A DNA stretch of 64,000 nucleotides, taken from Methanoregula boonei 6A8. GTDB lineage: Archaea > Halobacteriota > Methanomicrobia > Methanomicrobiales > Methanospirillaceae. The notes beneath the pieces are model-generated. The model saw nothing but the letters and a program-made list of their open reading frames with translations. It searched no databases and was not told the origin of the DNA. How positions within the stretch are numbered: position 1 is the stretch's first letter; each line of letters opens with the position of its first letter. Positions 46,073 to 54,404 of this stretch are shown here, piece by piece. Made by a program: the position numbers and the translations under genes. Where the stretch lies: contig NC_009712.1 of assembly GCF_000017625.1 (NCBI RefSeq), positions 1,860,001 through 1,924,000 of the forward strand, read 5' to 3'.

Positions 46073-46433
46073 GTGCGATAACACCTCAAGGTTCGGCCCA
46101 TGACGGGCTACATTCCTTTGTAACGGGACGAATCCCGCGGTTCTATAGAATTGGATAAGGGGGATATTAAAGTACGCAGGCCATTTCACAAGCACTTCAC
46201 TGACAAGGAGACCACACTTTCCCGAAGGGATTTCTGCTGCCGCCCCGAAGGAGTACTCCTGCAGCGGCTCAATTACCCGCTAAAATCTGCTCCGGCAATG
46301 GGTAGCACAAAACCCGATAAGGAATTTTGCGCGTAGGGATATCACAGGGAGGAGCACAGCGGCCGGGGCAAAACCCCCAAGAGAAGCACTTTGGGATAAT
46401 AGTGAGAGACAAACAAAAAAATGTTGACGAAAC
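46073..46433. other. gene-free stretch of 361 bp before L15e
   Basis: No ORF is supported. It must contain the superoperon promoter: on the minus strand TTTAATATCC (about 46166-46175) is a TATA-like box roughly 95 bp before the L15e start. It also has CCGAAGGGATTTC and CCGAAGGAGTACTCC repeats of modest length near 46214-46260. Nothing else is evident. Confidence 0.45.
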
Positions 46434-46901
46434 TCACTGCCCCTTCTTCTTCTCCACAACCCGAATCCCCTCGATACAGGTCACAGGGTACTGGCCGTTC
46501 TCATCCTTTTCCGCGGACTTGACCATGTCCCAGATGGTAAGGAGCGCCACCGAGACACCGGTCAACGCCTCCATCTCAACGCCAGTCTTCCCGGTCGATT
46601 TGGTGACAACCGTCGCCTCGATGTACCCGTCACCTTCAGTAAAGTCCACCGTGACAGCGCCAAGCGGGATCGTATGACACATCGGGATGATCCGGGGCGT
46701 ATCCTTGACCGCGAGGGTGGCGGCAACCCGGGCCGTGGCAAGCACATTGCCCTTGACCACCGAACCCTCCCGGATCGCGGCAAGGGTGGCCGGCCGCAGG
46801 TAGATCCTCCCCTGTGCCACCGCTTCGCGCACCACATCGGGTTTTGCGCTGATATCCACCATCTGTGCCCTGCCATCCGATATATGGGTAAACTCGACCA
46901 T
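46434..46901 (-). CDS. moaC: cyclic pyranopterin monophosphate synthase MoaC
   Basis: This 155-residue molybdopterin enzyme has TPRIIPMCHTIPLGAVTVDF and VEMEALTGVSVALLTIWDMVK, the two conserved active-site regions, with Lys-rich end. It makes cPMP from the MoaA product; the cofactor is needed by formylmethanofuran and formate dehydrogenases of methanogens. It starts at ATG 46901, sharing a base with the upstream stop (TAATG). Confidence 0.95.
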   Translation of the reverse strand: MVEFTHISDGRAQMVDISAKPDVVREAVAQGRIYLRPATLAAIREGSVVKGNVLATARVAATLAVKDTPRIIPMCHTIPLGAVTVDFTEGDGYIEATVVTKSTGKTGVEMEALTGVSVALLTIWDMVKSAEKDENGQYPVTCIEGIRVVEKKKGQ

Positions 46902-48346
46902 TACGCATGCCTCACGAACAGTTCTTCCGGGATATGGTTCACGAGATCGGAAGCAAGCATCCCTTCTCCCCGCATTTCCGCTACGCGCTCTCCTGCCCGC
47001 CCGGTCACGTACGCGGCAATGCAGGCTGCTTCAAACGCCGGTAGGTGGCAGAGGAGCGCACCCGTAACCCCTGCCAGAACATCCCCGGTCCCGCCCACGC
47101 TCATGGCCGGATCGCCGGTCCGGTTGAACCGCGTACGGCTCCCGTCCGTGATCACATCCACCGGGCCCTTGAGAAGGATCGTGGCGCGAAGATTCTTTGC
47201 CGCCGCGCGCGCCGCACGCGCCCTGCCGCAGGCATCGGTTGCATCACCGGGGAGAGGGAATTTTCCCGCGATCCGGGCAAACTCGCCGGCATGGGGGGTG
47301 TACACCGTCTCCTGTGCGGCCCGGGGAATGGGCAGCCGGAGGGCGTCCGCGTCAAAGACCACTTTTTTACAGTACGGGGCCACCGCCAGCACCGCCCCAT
47401 GACTCTCTTTCCCGAGGCCGTTCCCGCAGACAACCACATCCGCATGCTCCGCGAGGGCGATGAGCAGTTCCGTGTGCTCCTCACCAATCCTGTCCCCGAA
47501 CAGGCGTTCATAGATAAGGTCCGGCACCGGTTCAAAAACAGGCGATGCCACCCGGACGATATCCGCGCCGGCGCGGAGCGCCCCGAGACCGGCAAGGTAC
47601 GGTGCACCCTGGTACGGCCCGCCCCCGATGATGAGCACCTCGCCGCCATCCCCCTTGTGACGGGTCCGTTGCCGGGCCGGGAGAAGAGTGATCTCTCCCG
47701 GGCCGGTGCAGATCTCCGCCTCGATCGGGATCCCGATATCAGCGGCTGTCGATCCTTCAACCTTGGGACGGTGGAAGGCGCAGATCCGGTCCGCTCTCAT
47801 CCCCGATGTCGGAATATCAGCTGCGACAATCCTTGCCTGAGACGCGTTTGCCATAGCGATACAGGTGGCAAGGGGTTCCCGGGGTACCCCCGCTGTCCCG
47901 GTCCCAAGCAGGGCATCAACGATCACATCCGCTTTGCCAAAAAGGGGGGCGAGGGAGCGCAGATCGTCGCTTGAAATAAACGGGGAAAGCCTGACCCGGC
48001 ACCCCAAAAGAGCCTTGAGTTGCAGGGAGCAGGAGGGGCTGCGGTCGCCATGGTCTAAGTAACATACCGTTGTATCCACCCCATGCTGGAGGTACCTGGC
48101 CGCGGCCATCCCGTCGCCTCCGTTGTTGCCCCGGCCACACACCACGAGCACATTTTTTGGCGTGTACTCAAGCACGGCATCTGCAAGTGCCCTCCCTGCG
48201 CTCTCCATGAGCTGGAGTCCGGAGACCCCCAGTGCCCGGGCGTTCGCGTCTATTACCCGCATCCGCTCGTGAGTGACGATGCCGGTCTCAGTGAACTCCT
48301 CAGCACAGGTGGAAAGGTCGGGCCGCATAATGCTACACTTCATCAA
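46901..48346 (-). CDS. nnr: bifunctional NAD(P)H-hydrate epimerase / dehydratase
   Basis: This 481-residue fusion repairs hydrated NAD(P)H. The N-terminal epimerase (YjeF_N) shows LGVSGLQLMESAGRALADAV and VCGRGNNGGDGMAAARYL. The C-terminal ADP-dependent dehydratase has VIIGGGPYQGAPYLAGL-like sequence, ADALRLP, YTPHAGEFARI and GTGDVLAGVTGALL. The start could be 48346 or ATG 48328; the promoter is likely leaderless. Divergent from the DHH gene by 25 bp. Confidence 0.92.
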   Translation of the reverse strand: MMKCSIMRPDLSTCAEEFTETGIVTHERMRVIDANARALGVSGLQLMESAGRALADAVLEYTPKNVLVVCGRGNNGGDGMAAARYLQHGVDTTVCYLDHGDRSPSCSLQLKALLGCRVRLSPFISSDDLRSLAPLFGKADVIVDALLGTGTAGVPREPLATCIAMANASQARIVAADIPTSGMRADRICAFHRPKVEGSTAADIGIPIEAEICTGPGEITLLPARQRTRHKGDGGEVLIIGGGPYQGAPYLAGLGALRAGADIVRVASPVFEPVPDLIYERLFGDRIGEEHTELLIALAEHADVVVCGNGLGKESHGAVLAVAPYCKKVVFDADALRLPIPRAAQETVYTPHAGEFARIAGKFPLPGDATDACGRARAARAAAKNLRATILLKGPVDVITDGSRTRFNRTGDPAMSVGGTGDVLAGVTGALLCHLPAFEAACIAAYVTGRAGERVAEMRGEGMLASDLVNHIPEELFVRHA

Positions 48347-48371
48347 TTAAGAACTCCCTAAATATTAGGCA

Positions 48372-49772
48372 ATGGGTTTTTCCGATGAGGTGAAGGCTGC
48401 ATCCGAACAGATTGCGGCCGCACACGAAATTACCATCATCTCCCACATCGATGCCGACGGCATCTCCTGTGAAGCTATTCTTTCGCAGGCAATAGCAAGG
48501 CAGGGTATTCCGGTCCGCTCCGTTTTTGTCCGGCAGCTTGAACCGCTCACCATGCCCCAGGTGCCTGACGATTCCTCGTTTAAGATCTTCACGGATCTTG
48601 GCGCCGGCCAGCAGAACCTCCTTGCAGCAAAGGGACTTAAGGAAAAGGACGTCCTGATTGTGGATCATCACGTCAGCCAGCCCGGTGAGATTACGTACCC
48701 GCAGGTCAACTGCCTCCCCTACGGGTACACAAAGATGAGCGCTGCTGGTGTCTCGTATCTTATTGCAAAGGCACTGGACGAAGCAAACATCGACCTTGCA
48801 AAACTTGCGGTGATAGGAAACGTCGGAGACATGATGGCGCGGGAAACCTGCGGCCTTGTCGGCCCGGTCCGCGAACAGATCGTGGAGGATGGTGTCCGGC
48901 ACCGCTCGGTGAAGGTCTGCAAAAAAGACCTCAACTGTTATGGAACAGCCACGCGGCCGGTCCACCTCTCGCTTGCCTACAATGACGACCCGTTCATTAA
49001 AGGAATCAGTAACAACCCTGACGGCGCAAAACAGTTCTTAAAGAAACTCGGGATCGTCCAGCAGACATCTGACGGACGCTGGTACGTATGGGAAGAACTC
49101 TCCGATGATGACCGGCGCCAGATCATCTCCGCGCTTGCCCAGCAGTTGATCGCAAACGGCGAGAGCGTGGACCGGCTCCTGGCGGAGACCTACCGGTTCC
49201 CGGATGAGATCCCCAGAACCCCGCTCCGGAATGCGCAGGAGTACGCAACGGTCCTCAACGCCTGCGGCCGGTGGACAAAACCCGCGGTAGGGAGTGCCAT
49301 CTTAAAAGGTGACCGGGGGCAGGCCTACCGGGAAGCGGAGCACATGCTGGGGAACCACCGTGCGATTATCCGGGACCTCCTCCAGTACATCATTGAGACC
49401 GGTGTGACCGAGCTTGAACACGTCCAGTACATCGATGTCGGGGGGAAGTACCCGGACACCATCGTTGGGATCGGGGCAGGAATGGCACTTTCCAAGCTGA
49501 ACGCGAACAAACCCATCCTGATCCTGTGCGAGGTGCCGGAGGACAAGAACCTCTTGAAAGTCTCGATGAGGACAAACGAACGGGTGATAGCCCGGGGCGT
49601 CGACCTCCAGCAGGCAGTAAGCGAAGCCTCGTCAGAATACGGAGGCAGCGGCGGGGGTCACAAGATCGCCGCCGGAGCATTTATCCCGAAAACCGCAGAA
49701 CAGGAGTTTGTCAACCGTGTCAACAGGATACTCGGAGAACAGTTCGCTCGCACGGGTGCAGGCAATCGCTGA
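48372..49772 (+). CDS. DHH-family RecJ-like phosphoesterase/exonuclease
   Basis: This 466-residue DHH protein has ISHIDADGISCEAIL, DLGAGQQNLL, the DHH motif VDHHV near residue 100 and a C-terminal DHHA1 domain with YGGSGGGHKIAAGAF. It resembles the archaeal RecJ-like GINS-associated nucleases that act in replication or on RNA. It heads a cluster with PUA, NAC and TrmI genes. Strand and substrate preference cannot be told from sequence. Confidence 0.88.
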   Translation: MGFSDEVKAASEQIAAAHEITIISHIDADGISCEAILSQAIARQGIPVRSVFVRQLEPLTMPQVPDDSSFKIFTDLGAGQQNLLAAKGLKEKDVLIVDHHVSQPGEITYPQVNCLPYGYTKMSAAGVSYLIAKALDEANIDLAKLAVIGNVGDMMARETCGLVGPVREQIVEDGVRHRSVKVCKKDLNCYGTATRPVHLSLAYNDDPFIKGISNNPDGAKQFLKKLGIVQQTSDGRWYVWEELSDDDRRQIISALAQQLIANGESVDRLLAETYRFPDEIPRTPLRNAQEYATVLNACGRWTKPAVGSAILKGDRGQAYREAEHMLGNHRAIIRDLLQYIIETGVTELEHVQYIDVGGKYPDTIVGIGAGMALSKLNANKPILILCEVPEDKNLLKVSMRTNERVIARGVDLQQAVSEASSEYGGSGGGHKIAAGAFIPKTAEQEFVNRVNRILGEQFARTGAGNR

Positions 49773-50271
49773 CTACCAGTTCGGGGGCCTGTGCGGCACT
49801 GCGCTCTTCCCTGAAGGGTGCAGGTTTCTGCTCTCTACTACGGGAAGGGTACGCCAGATCCTGTACAATGATGTCCGGCTTGCAACCATCCGTGCATCTG
49901 ATGGCAGGCTTACGCTCGGGATTGAGGGGGCGCGACGGCTCCACGCGGCCCTTCCGGCACCCGGCTACCGGGTAGTGATCCGTGAAGACGTGGCCGGGTT
50001 TGTTGCACAGGGCAAGAACACGTTTGCAAAGCACGTGCTCGAAGCCGACCCGCAGATCCGCGCGGGAGATGATGTGCTTGTGGTTGCAGGTGGCGATCGG
50101 CTTTTAGCCTGCGGCGCTGCGCTCCTTTCAGGTAAGGAGATGCTTGCATTTAATTACGGTGCAGCGGTAAGAGTACGGCAGGGGAGTGAGAAAAATGCTT
50201 CCAGGAAACATCAATCCGCGCCAGATGAAGACGATGATGAAGAAGCTCGGCATGCAGGTCGAGCAGATTGA
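49756..50271 (+). CDS. PUA domain RNA-binding protein
   Basis: About 171 residues: an N-terminal domain of 75 residues (FGGLCGTALFPEGCRFLLS...GRVRQILYNDVRLAT) followed by a PUA domain (RVVIREDVAGFVAQGKNTFAKHVLEADPQIRAGDDVLVV). GTG 49756 is the likely start, inside the end of the DHH gene. The final 26 residues (acidic and low complexity) are read from DNA that also encodes the NAC N-terminus in another frame. It probably binds tRNA or rRNA; the family function is not established. Confidence 0.8.
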   Translation: MQAIADYQFGGLCGTALFPEGCRFLLSTTGRVRQILYNDVRLATIRASDGRLTLGIEGARRLHAALPAPGYRVVIREDVAGFVAQGKNTFAKHVLEADPQIRAGDDVLVVAGGDRLLACGAALLSGKEMLAFNYGAAVRVRQGSEKNASRKHQSAPDEDDDEEARHAGRAD

Positions 50272-50536
50272 GGACGTCCAGAGTATTGTCATTAAGACCC
50301 CGAAGGGGAACTGGGTTTTTGATGAGGCAGAAGTGACCGTGATGACCATGCAGGGGTCCACCAGTTACCAGGTCACGGGCACCCCGCACTTTGAGGAAGC
50401 GGCAGTCGAGATTCCTGCTGAAGACATCGCGATGGTGGCCGAACAGGCACAGGTGCCGCCAGAGAAGGCAAAAGAGGCGCTTGTCGCCACCAGGGGCGAT
50501 ATCGCTGAAGCGATCGTGAAACTTTCCTCGCCATGA
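50195..50536 (+). CDS. nac: nascent polypeptide-associated complex protein
   Basis: This 113-residue alpha-NAC homologue binds ribosomes and nascent chains. It has a NAC domain (NPRQMKTMMKKLGMQVEQIEDV, IKTPKGNWVFDEAEVTVM) and a C-terminal UBA domain (DIAMVAEQAQVPPEKAKEAL). ATG 50195 (MLPGNINP) matches the family; GTG 50186 is also in frame. It overlaps the PUA gene by 77 bp and the trmI start by 4 bp. Confidence 0.94.
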   Translation: MLPGNINPRQMKTMMKKLGMQVEQIEDVQSIVIKTPKGNWVFDEAEVTVMTMQGSTSYQVTGTPHFEEAAVEIPAEDIAMVAEQAQVPPEKAKEALVATRGDIAEAIVKLSSP

Positions 50537-51258
50537 TCGAAGCCGGCGATCGTGTCCTTTTAGTCGGCGCAGGAAGGGAATTTTTTGTCCGCGCCGGCCC
50601 GGGAAAACTCTCAACCGACAAGGGCCAGCTCGAGCTTGAACCGCTGGTCGGTGCGGCCCCGGGCGATGTTTTTACTACCCATACGGGACAGGAGTTCGTG
50701 CTCCGGCTCCCGCGCCCGACAGACTTTTTCGTGCACGGCAAGCGTTCGGGAGCCCCGATGCTCCCCAAAGACATCGGCCTTGTGATCGCGTTTACCGGGA
50801 TGAACAGGAACGACGAGGTGCTTGACGCCGGCACCGGCAGCGGAATCGCTGCGATCTATTTTGGAGGGATCGCAGCACATGTGAAGACCTATGAGGTCAG
50901 GCCAGAATTCTCGGCGCTCGCGGCAAAGAACATCAAAGAAGCAAAACTCGAAAACGTGGAGGCTGTCGCTGCTGACGTGCTTACCGCGGAGGGCATCTAT
51001 GATGTGATCCATCTCGATCTGCAAATCGAGACGGCGCACGTTGACTTTGCCTGCGACCACCTCCGGGCCGGGGGATACATGGCCTGCTACACGCCATTCC
51101 TGGAACAGATGGCGATCGTTGTCGATGCTGCGCAGGCACGGTTCCCTGAGGTCCATACCCACGAGCTCATCGAGCGTGAGATGACCCGGTCCAAGAGGGG
51201 AACCCGGCCCTCAACAAGCGTGAGCCATTCGGGGTATATCACGATTGCAAGGAAATAG
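50533..51258 (+). CDS. trmI: tRNA (adenine-N1)-methyltransferase TrmI
   Basis: This 241-residue class I methyltransferase has a small N-terminal beta domain, the substrate region TDFFVHGKRSGAPMLPKDIG, SAM motif VLDAGTGSGIAAIYF and motif IV VIHLDLQ. It makes m1A at position 57/58 of archaeal tRNA. Its ATG overlaps the NAC stop (ATGA). Stop codon TAG. The last conserved region RSKRGTRPSTSVSHSGYI agrees with the family. Confidence 0.92.
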   Translation: MIEAGDRVLLVGAGREFFVRAGPGKLSTDKGQLELEPLVGAAPGDVFTTHTGQEFVLRLPRPTDFFVHGKRSGAPMLPKDIGLVIAFTGMNRNDEVLDAGTGSGIAAIYFGGIAAHVKTYEVRPEFSALAAKNIKEAKLENVEAVAADVLTAEGIYDVIHLDLQIETAHVDFACDHLRAGGYMACYTPFLEQMAIVVDAAQARFPEVHTHELIEREMTRSKRGTRPSTSVSHSGYITIARK

Positions 51259-51295
51259 ATCTGACCTTCTCTTTTTTCGAAAATTTTGGCATCTC

Positions 51296-51321
51296 TTTTT
51301 CCAACTTCCCGGGATTTATAT
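51296..51321 (+). promoter_or_regulatory. promoter of the 47-codon ORF
   Basis: TTTTTCCAACTTCCCG followed by GGATTTATAT gives a BRE/TATA-like element with TATA at 51315-51321; a start of transcription about 25 bp on would lie near 51343. The same block recurs at 51655-51680. Confidence 0.6.
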
Positions 51322-51377
51322 CGCGGCCGGGTCCACAGAGGATCAGCGGATATACCCGCTAAAAGGAGGATACCATA

Positions 51378-51521
51378 ATGCTCACCCAAACCATTGGCAC
51401 AATTATCAACGAAACGATTCCGGCCCGCCACACCATTCCCCCTGCCATCCACCTGGCAGGAATCCTGCTCCTTATCGCAGTTACCGCAGTGTGCGGACCG
51501 CTCTCCGCAGTTCTCCCTTAA
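51378..51521 (+). CDS. short single-helix membrane protein, 47 residues
   Basis: Starts ATG 51378 and stops TAA 51519-51521. The Shine-Dalgarno AAGGAGG lies at 51362-51369, about 8-9 nt before the ATG, and a TATA box lies 57 bp upstream. The protein has a polar N-terminus (MLTQTIGTIINETIPARH) and one hydrophobic segment, HLAGILLLIAVTAVCGPLSA. The leader contains a small hairpin AGCGG/CCGCT directly before the ribosome site. It belongs to no family I recognise and is too short for usual gene callers. Signals for expression are better than for many annotated genes. Confidence 0.65.
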   Translation: MLTQTIGTIINETIPARHTIPPAIHLAGILLLIAVTAVCGPLSAVLP

Positions 51522-51653
51522 ACCTTTAGATCTCTCCTCTCTTTTCCTGTTCAATACCCGGTCAGATTCACCTCAAAATTGCCGGGAAAGCGTGTATCTC
51601 ATGGCACCGCTGGTGACCCGGGAATGCCACCCCGATGGAAACAACGGAGCCAC

Positions 51654-51680
51654 TTTTTTCCAACTTCCCGCGCTTTATAA
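51654..51680 (+). promoter_or_regulatory. second copy of the same promoter block
   Basis: TTTTTTCCAACTTCCCGCGC then TTTATAA (51674-51680) matches the 51296-51321 block in 22 of about 26 positions. Transcription would start near 51700-51706, exactly where the hairpin series begins. Confidence 0.55.
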
Positions 51681-51699
51681 CCAGCCCTGCCCAACCCAT

Positions 51700-52040
51700 G
51701 GATCAGGCCTGCAGGAATACCACAGACACGTGGAACCATTCTGCAGGCCCACGCGGAAAGGATACCCGCGTGGCATTCCCCTCATCTCATACCGGCAAAC
51801 CCGGTGGTCCGGTACAGCAGCAGACCCAAAGGGAAAACCTTCCCTGACCTCCCCTTCGGGTCCTGTCCCCCGGATCCATGCGCACGGTTCCGGAAACGGG
51901 GAGGAGAAAATGACCCCAGACATTTCAAGCCTCCTCCAAAGCCCCATACCTGGTTGCTCCAGACTCCCCGTTCCCGGTAATTGCGCAAGTACCGGCGTTT
52001 TGTTCTCCCGATATTTTGTTCTGCCTTGCCGCAGGTACGG
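51700..52040 (+). ncRNA. candidate structured RNA of unknown type
   Basis: No credible protein is encoded. Consecutive inverted repeats are strong: GGCCTGCAGGAAT (51706-51718) with ATTCTGCAGGCC (51738-51749); CACGCGG (51750-51756) with CCGCGTG (51766-51772); TACCGG (51790-51795) with CCGGTA (51809-51814); further GC-rich complementary segments follow (GGGAAAACCTTCCC near 51831-51844; ACCTCCCCTTCGGGT). Together with the promoter this suggests a stable RNA. SRP RNA and RNase P RNA signatures were looked for and not found. Length and strand are uncertain. Confidence 0.45.
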
Positions 52041-52052
52041 CCAAAAAAGAGA

Positions 52053-53483
52053 TTAATCCCGTACCGGGTGGCTGTTCTTGTCCCCGCGCCCGATTCCCTT
52101 GTACACGAACCCGGCAGCAATCCACGGGTCCGGGTCAATGAGGTTCCGACCATCCACGACGACCGGGTGTTTTTTGCCGCTCAGCTTTTTTACCTGCCGG
52201 GGGTCGAGCGAGCGGTACTGGCGGTGGCCGGCAAAGACAACCACGGCATCTGCGCCCCGGATCGTTTCATCGATGGAGGGGGTGAGCGTGATGCCCGGCG
52301 CATGCTCCACGTACGGGTCGTGGAGGGTAACGTGTGCCCCAGCTGCAAGCAGCTCGTCCCGGTACGGCTCTGAGGGGGTGTTCCGGGTGTCATCGGAGTT
52401 TGCCAAAAATGCCCAGCCAAGGAGTGCAATCCTTGCCCCTGCAAGCGGCGTACCTACCCGGGCAAGGCCTTCCCGGGTGAGGCGGAGCATGTGCCGGGGC
52501 ATGAAATCATTGATCCGCCGGGCAAGTACAAAGAGCGAGGGCTCGCCTGCCGGGTAATCCAGCTGATCCTTTCCCAACTGCTGCACCCCGCGTTCCAGGT
52601 GGTAGGTGTCCTTGGTCAGGCAGTGGCCGCCAACGCCGGCGCCCGGCCAGAGCATGGCCCGGGTGATCCCCTCGCCCTTGAGGCTGTCGATCCCGGTCCG
52701 CACATCATAGAAGTTGATCCCCATTGCCTCGCAGTAGAGGGCAAGCTCGTTTGCCGCTGCGATCTGGAGATCGCGGAAGGTGTTCTCCGCGGTCTTGGTG
52801 GCCTCTGCCGCGGTCGCGCTCATCGGGATCACCCTGCCGGTTGTCAACACAGGAGAGTACAGCTCGGTTGCCCTTGCTGTGCTCACCGGGTCGATCCCGC
52901 CCAAGATCCGGTCGTGCTCCCGGATATTCCGCAGGAGCCTGCCCACCATCACCCTTTCCGGGGCATGGGCGAGCGCAAAATCTTTGCCCGCAACAAGGCC
53001 GGACTCCTCTTCGAGCATCTGCCGGGCCGGTCCTTCCGTTGTCCCCGGGGTGATGGTGGATTCGAGCACCACAAGCATCCCGGGCCGGAGGTACTTTCCG
53101 ACATTCCGGATTCCTTCATACAGGGCAGAGAAATCTGGGATCAGGTCGTCCTTGTTCGCAAACGGCGTCTGGATCGAAAGGGTAACTGCATCGAGCCCGG
53201 CGATCTTCGAGAAATCCGGGGTGCACGCGAACTTTCCTGCCCCCACCACTTTTTTGAGCAGGTCCTCAAGGCCCGGCTCCTCGCCTTTGAGCGGGCTCTC
53301 GCCACGATTGAGCATCGCGATCTTGTATCCCGAAGATGGCGAATCCCGCTGGAAGCCGTACACGTGAGAGAACTGAGAGGCATCGGCAAAAAGGGCAGCA
53401 GCCGGGATGCCGACGTATCCCATGCCGAGCACACCGATCTTTTTAATCGGGCCGCGGCCCCTGATGAGATCCGCAAGGGTCAT
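52053..53483 (-). CDS. UDP-N-acetylhexosamine 6-dehydrogenase (WecC/WbpA type)
   Basis: This 476-residue nucleotide-sugar dehydrogenase oxidises C6 of a UDP-HexNAc to the uronic acid. The N-terminal Rossmann fold is IGVLGMGYVGIPAAALFA, the catalytic Cys is in GVGGHCLTKDTYH and the C-terminal binding domain starts ARIALLGWAFLANSDDTRNTPSE. UDP-ManNAc or UDP-GlcNAc dehydrogenase activity is most likely. Its ATG overlaps the next gene upstream by 4 bp. It ends a three-gene operon with a 3-dehydrogenase and an aminotransferase. Confidence 0.9.
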   Translation of the reverse strand: MTLADLIRGRGPIKKIGVLGMGYVGIPAAALFADASQFSHVYGFQRDSPSSGYKIAMLNRGESPLKGEEPGLEDLLKKVVGAGKFACTPDFSKIAGLDAVTLSIQTPFANKDDLIPDFSALYEGIRNVGKYLRPGMLVVLESTITPGTTEGPARQMLEEESGLVAGKDFALAHAPERVMVGRLLRNIREHDRILGGIDPVSTARATELYSPVLTTGRVIPMSATAAEATKTAENTFRDLQIAAANELALYCEAMGINFYDVRTGIDSLKGEGITRAMLWPGAGVGGHCLTKDTYHLERGVQQLGKDQLDYPAGEPSLFVLARRINDFMPRHMLRLTREGLARVGTPLAGARIALLGWAFLANSDDTRNTPSEPYRDELLAAGAHVTLHDPYVEHAPGITLTPSIDETIRGADAVVVFAGHRQYRSLDPRQVKKLSGKKHPVVVDGRNLIDPDPWIAAGFVYKGIGRGDKNSHPVRD

Positions 53484-54403
53484 GCCGGTGCCCCGGGCGC
53501 GAAACCGGCCCGGATCTGCTCGCAGATATCAAGGTTCCGGATTGCCTGGGCCGGGGTGACCGGGAAGGACCGGCCGTATTTTGCGCAGTCGATAAAAGCC
53601 GAAAGCTCGACCTTTAAGGGCTCAACCTTGTTAACCATCACCTTCTCGATGATGTTCTCCTGCACGTACCGTTCATTCTCGAACCGGTACTGCCCGGGCT
53701 TACGGTAGATCGTGACCTCCTGGCTCATGAAGTCGCCTTCTACCGTGAACTCCTCGTCCTCGACGTAGATAAGCCGGATTTTCTTTGAGGCCTTCCGGCT
53801 TGCAGAGAGCATGACCGGGACGCCTCCTGCATCCATCTGCACGCTGCAGAGGTCGGCATTGCCCATGGACCGGATCGTGCCGATCTCCGGGAAAAAGACG
53901 TTTGCCACGATATCAATATCATGGATCATCAGATCCTCGACAACAGAGCTCCCGGTCACCCGGGCGGATGCCGGGTTATGTCTCTTGAGCTCCACGTACA
54001 GGGGTTTTGTCACGATTTTCCTGATCTCAGAAACTATCGGGTTGAACCGCTCGATATGCCCGACACCGACCACGATCCCCTTCGGAACCGATGCCATGAG
54101 CGCCCGGGCCTCGGCTGCGGTGGCACAGATCGGCTTTTCGATAAATGCATGCTTTCCTGCGGCAAAGACCTCGCGCACCACACCCGCGTGGAACGGGGTC
54201 GGGACGCAGATGTTGACCGCATCAACGTGCCGCAGGAGTTCGGCAACCGAGGGGTACACCTCGGCACCGTGCTGCTTTCCTATTGCCTGTGCCGCTGCCG
54301 CATTCACATCGCAGACAGCCAGAGTGCCTACGCTCTTTAACTCCGAATAGACCCGGACATGGTTCTTACCCATTGCCCCGACACCGATGACCCCGACATC
54401 CAT
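53480..54403 (-). CDS. Gfo/Idh/MocA sugar dehydrogenase (WbpB-like)
   Basis: This 307-residue NAD-dependent oxidoreductase has the fold motif DVGVIGVGAMGKNHVRVYSEL and the catalytic EKPICATAAEA Lys. In the UDP-diacetamido-uronic acid pathway (WbpA-B-E-D), a member of this family oxidises C3 for later amination. The aminotransferase next to it supports that role. The start ATG 54403 follows the aminotransferase stop by 1 bp. Confidence 0.87.
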   Translation of the reverse strand: MDVGVIGVGAMGKNHVRVYSELKSVGTLAVCDVNAAAAQAIGKQHGAEVYPSVAELLRHVDAVNICVPTPFHAGVVREVFAAGKHAFIEKPICATAAEARALMASVPKGIVVGVGHIERFNPIVSEIRKIVTKPLYVELKRHNPASARVTGSSVVEDLMIHDIDIVANVFFPEIGTIRSMGNADLCSVQMDAGGVPVMLSASRKASKKIRLIYVEDEEFTVEGDFMSQEVTIYRKPGQYRFENERYVQENIIEKVMVNKVEPLKVELSAFIDCAKYGRSFPVTPAQAIRNLDICEQIRAGFAPGAPA

Positions 54404-54404
54404 C

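Noticed and set aside
51654-52052. SRP (7S) RNA or RNase P RNA
   Set aside because: The region is structured, but the SRP helix 8 core and the conserved RNase P blocks (GAGGAAAGTC-like and ACAGAA-like) were not found on either strand.
52491-53708. Plus-strand ORF of 405 codons
   Set aside because: It is antisense to the nucleotide-sugar dehydrogenase and its neighbour, both with full catalytic motifs.
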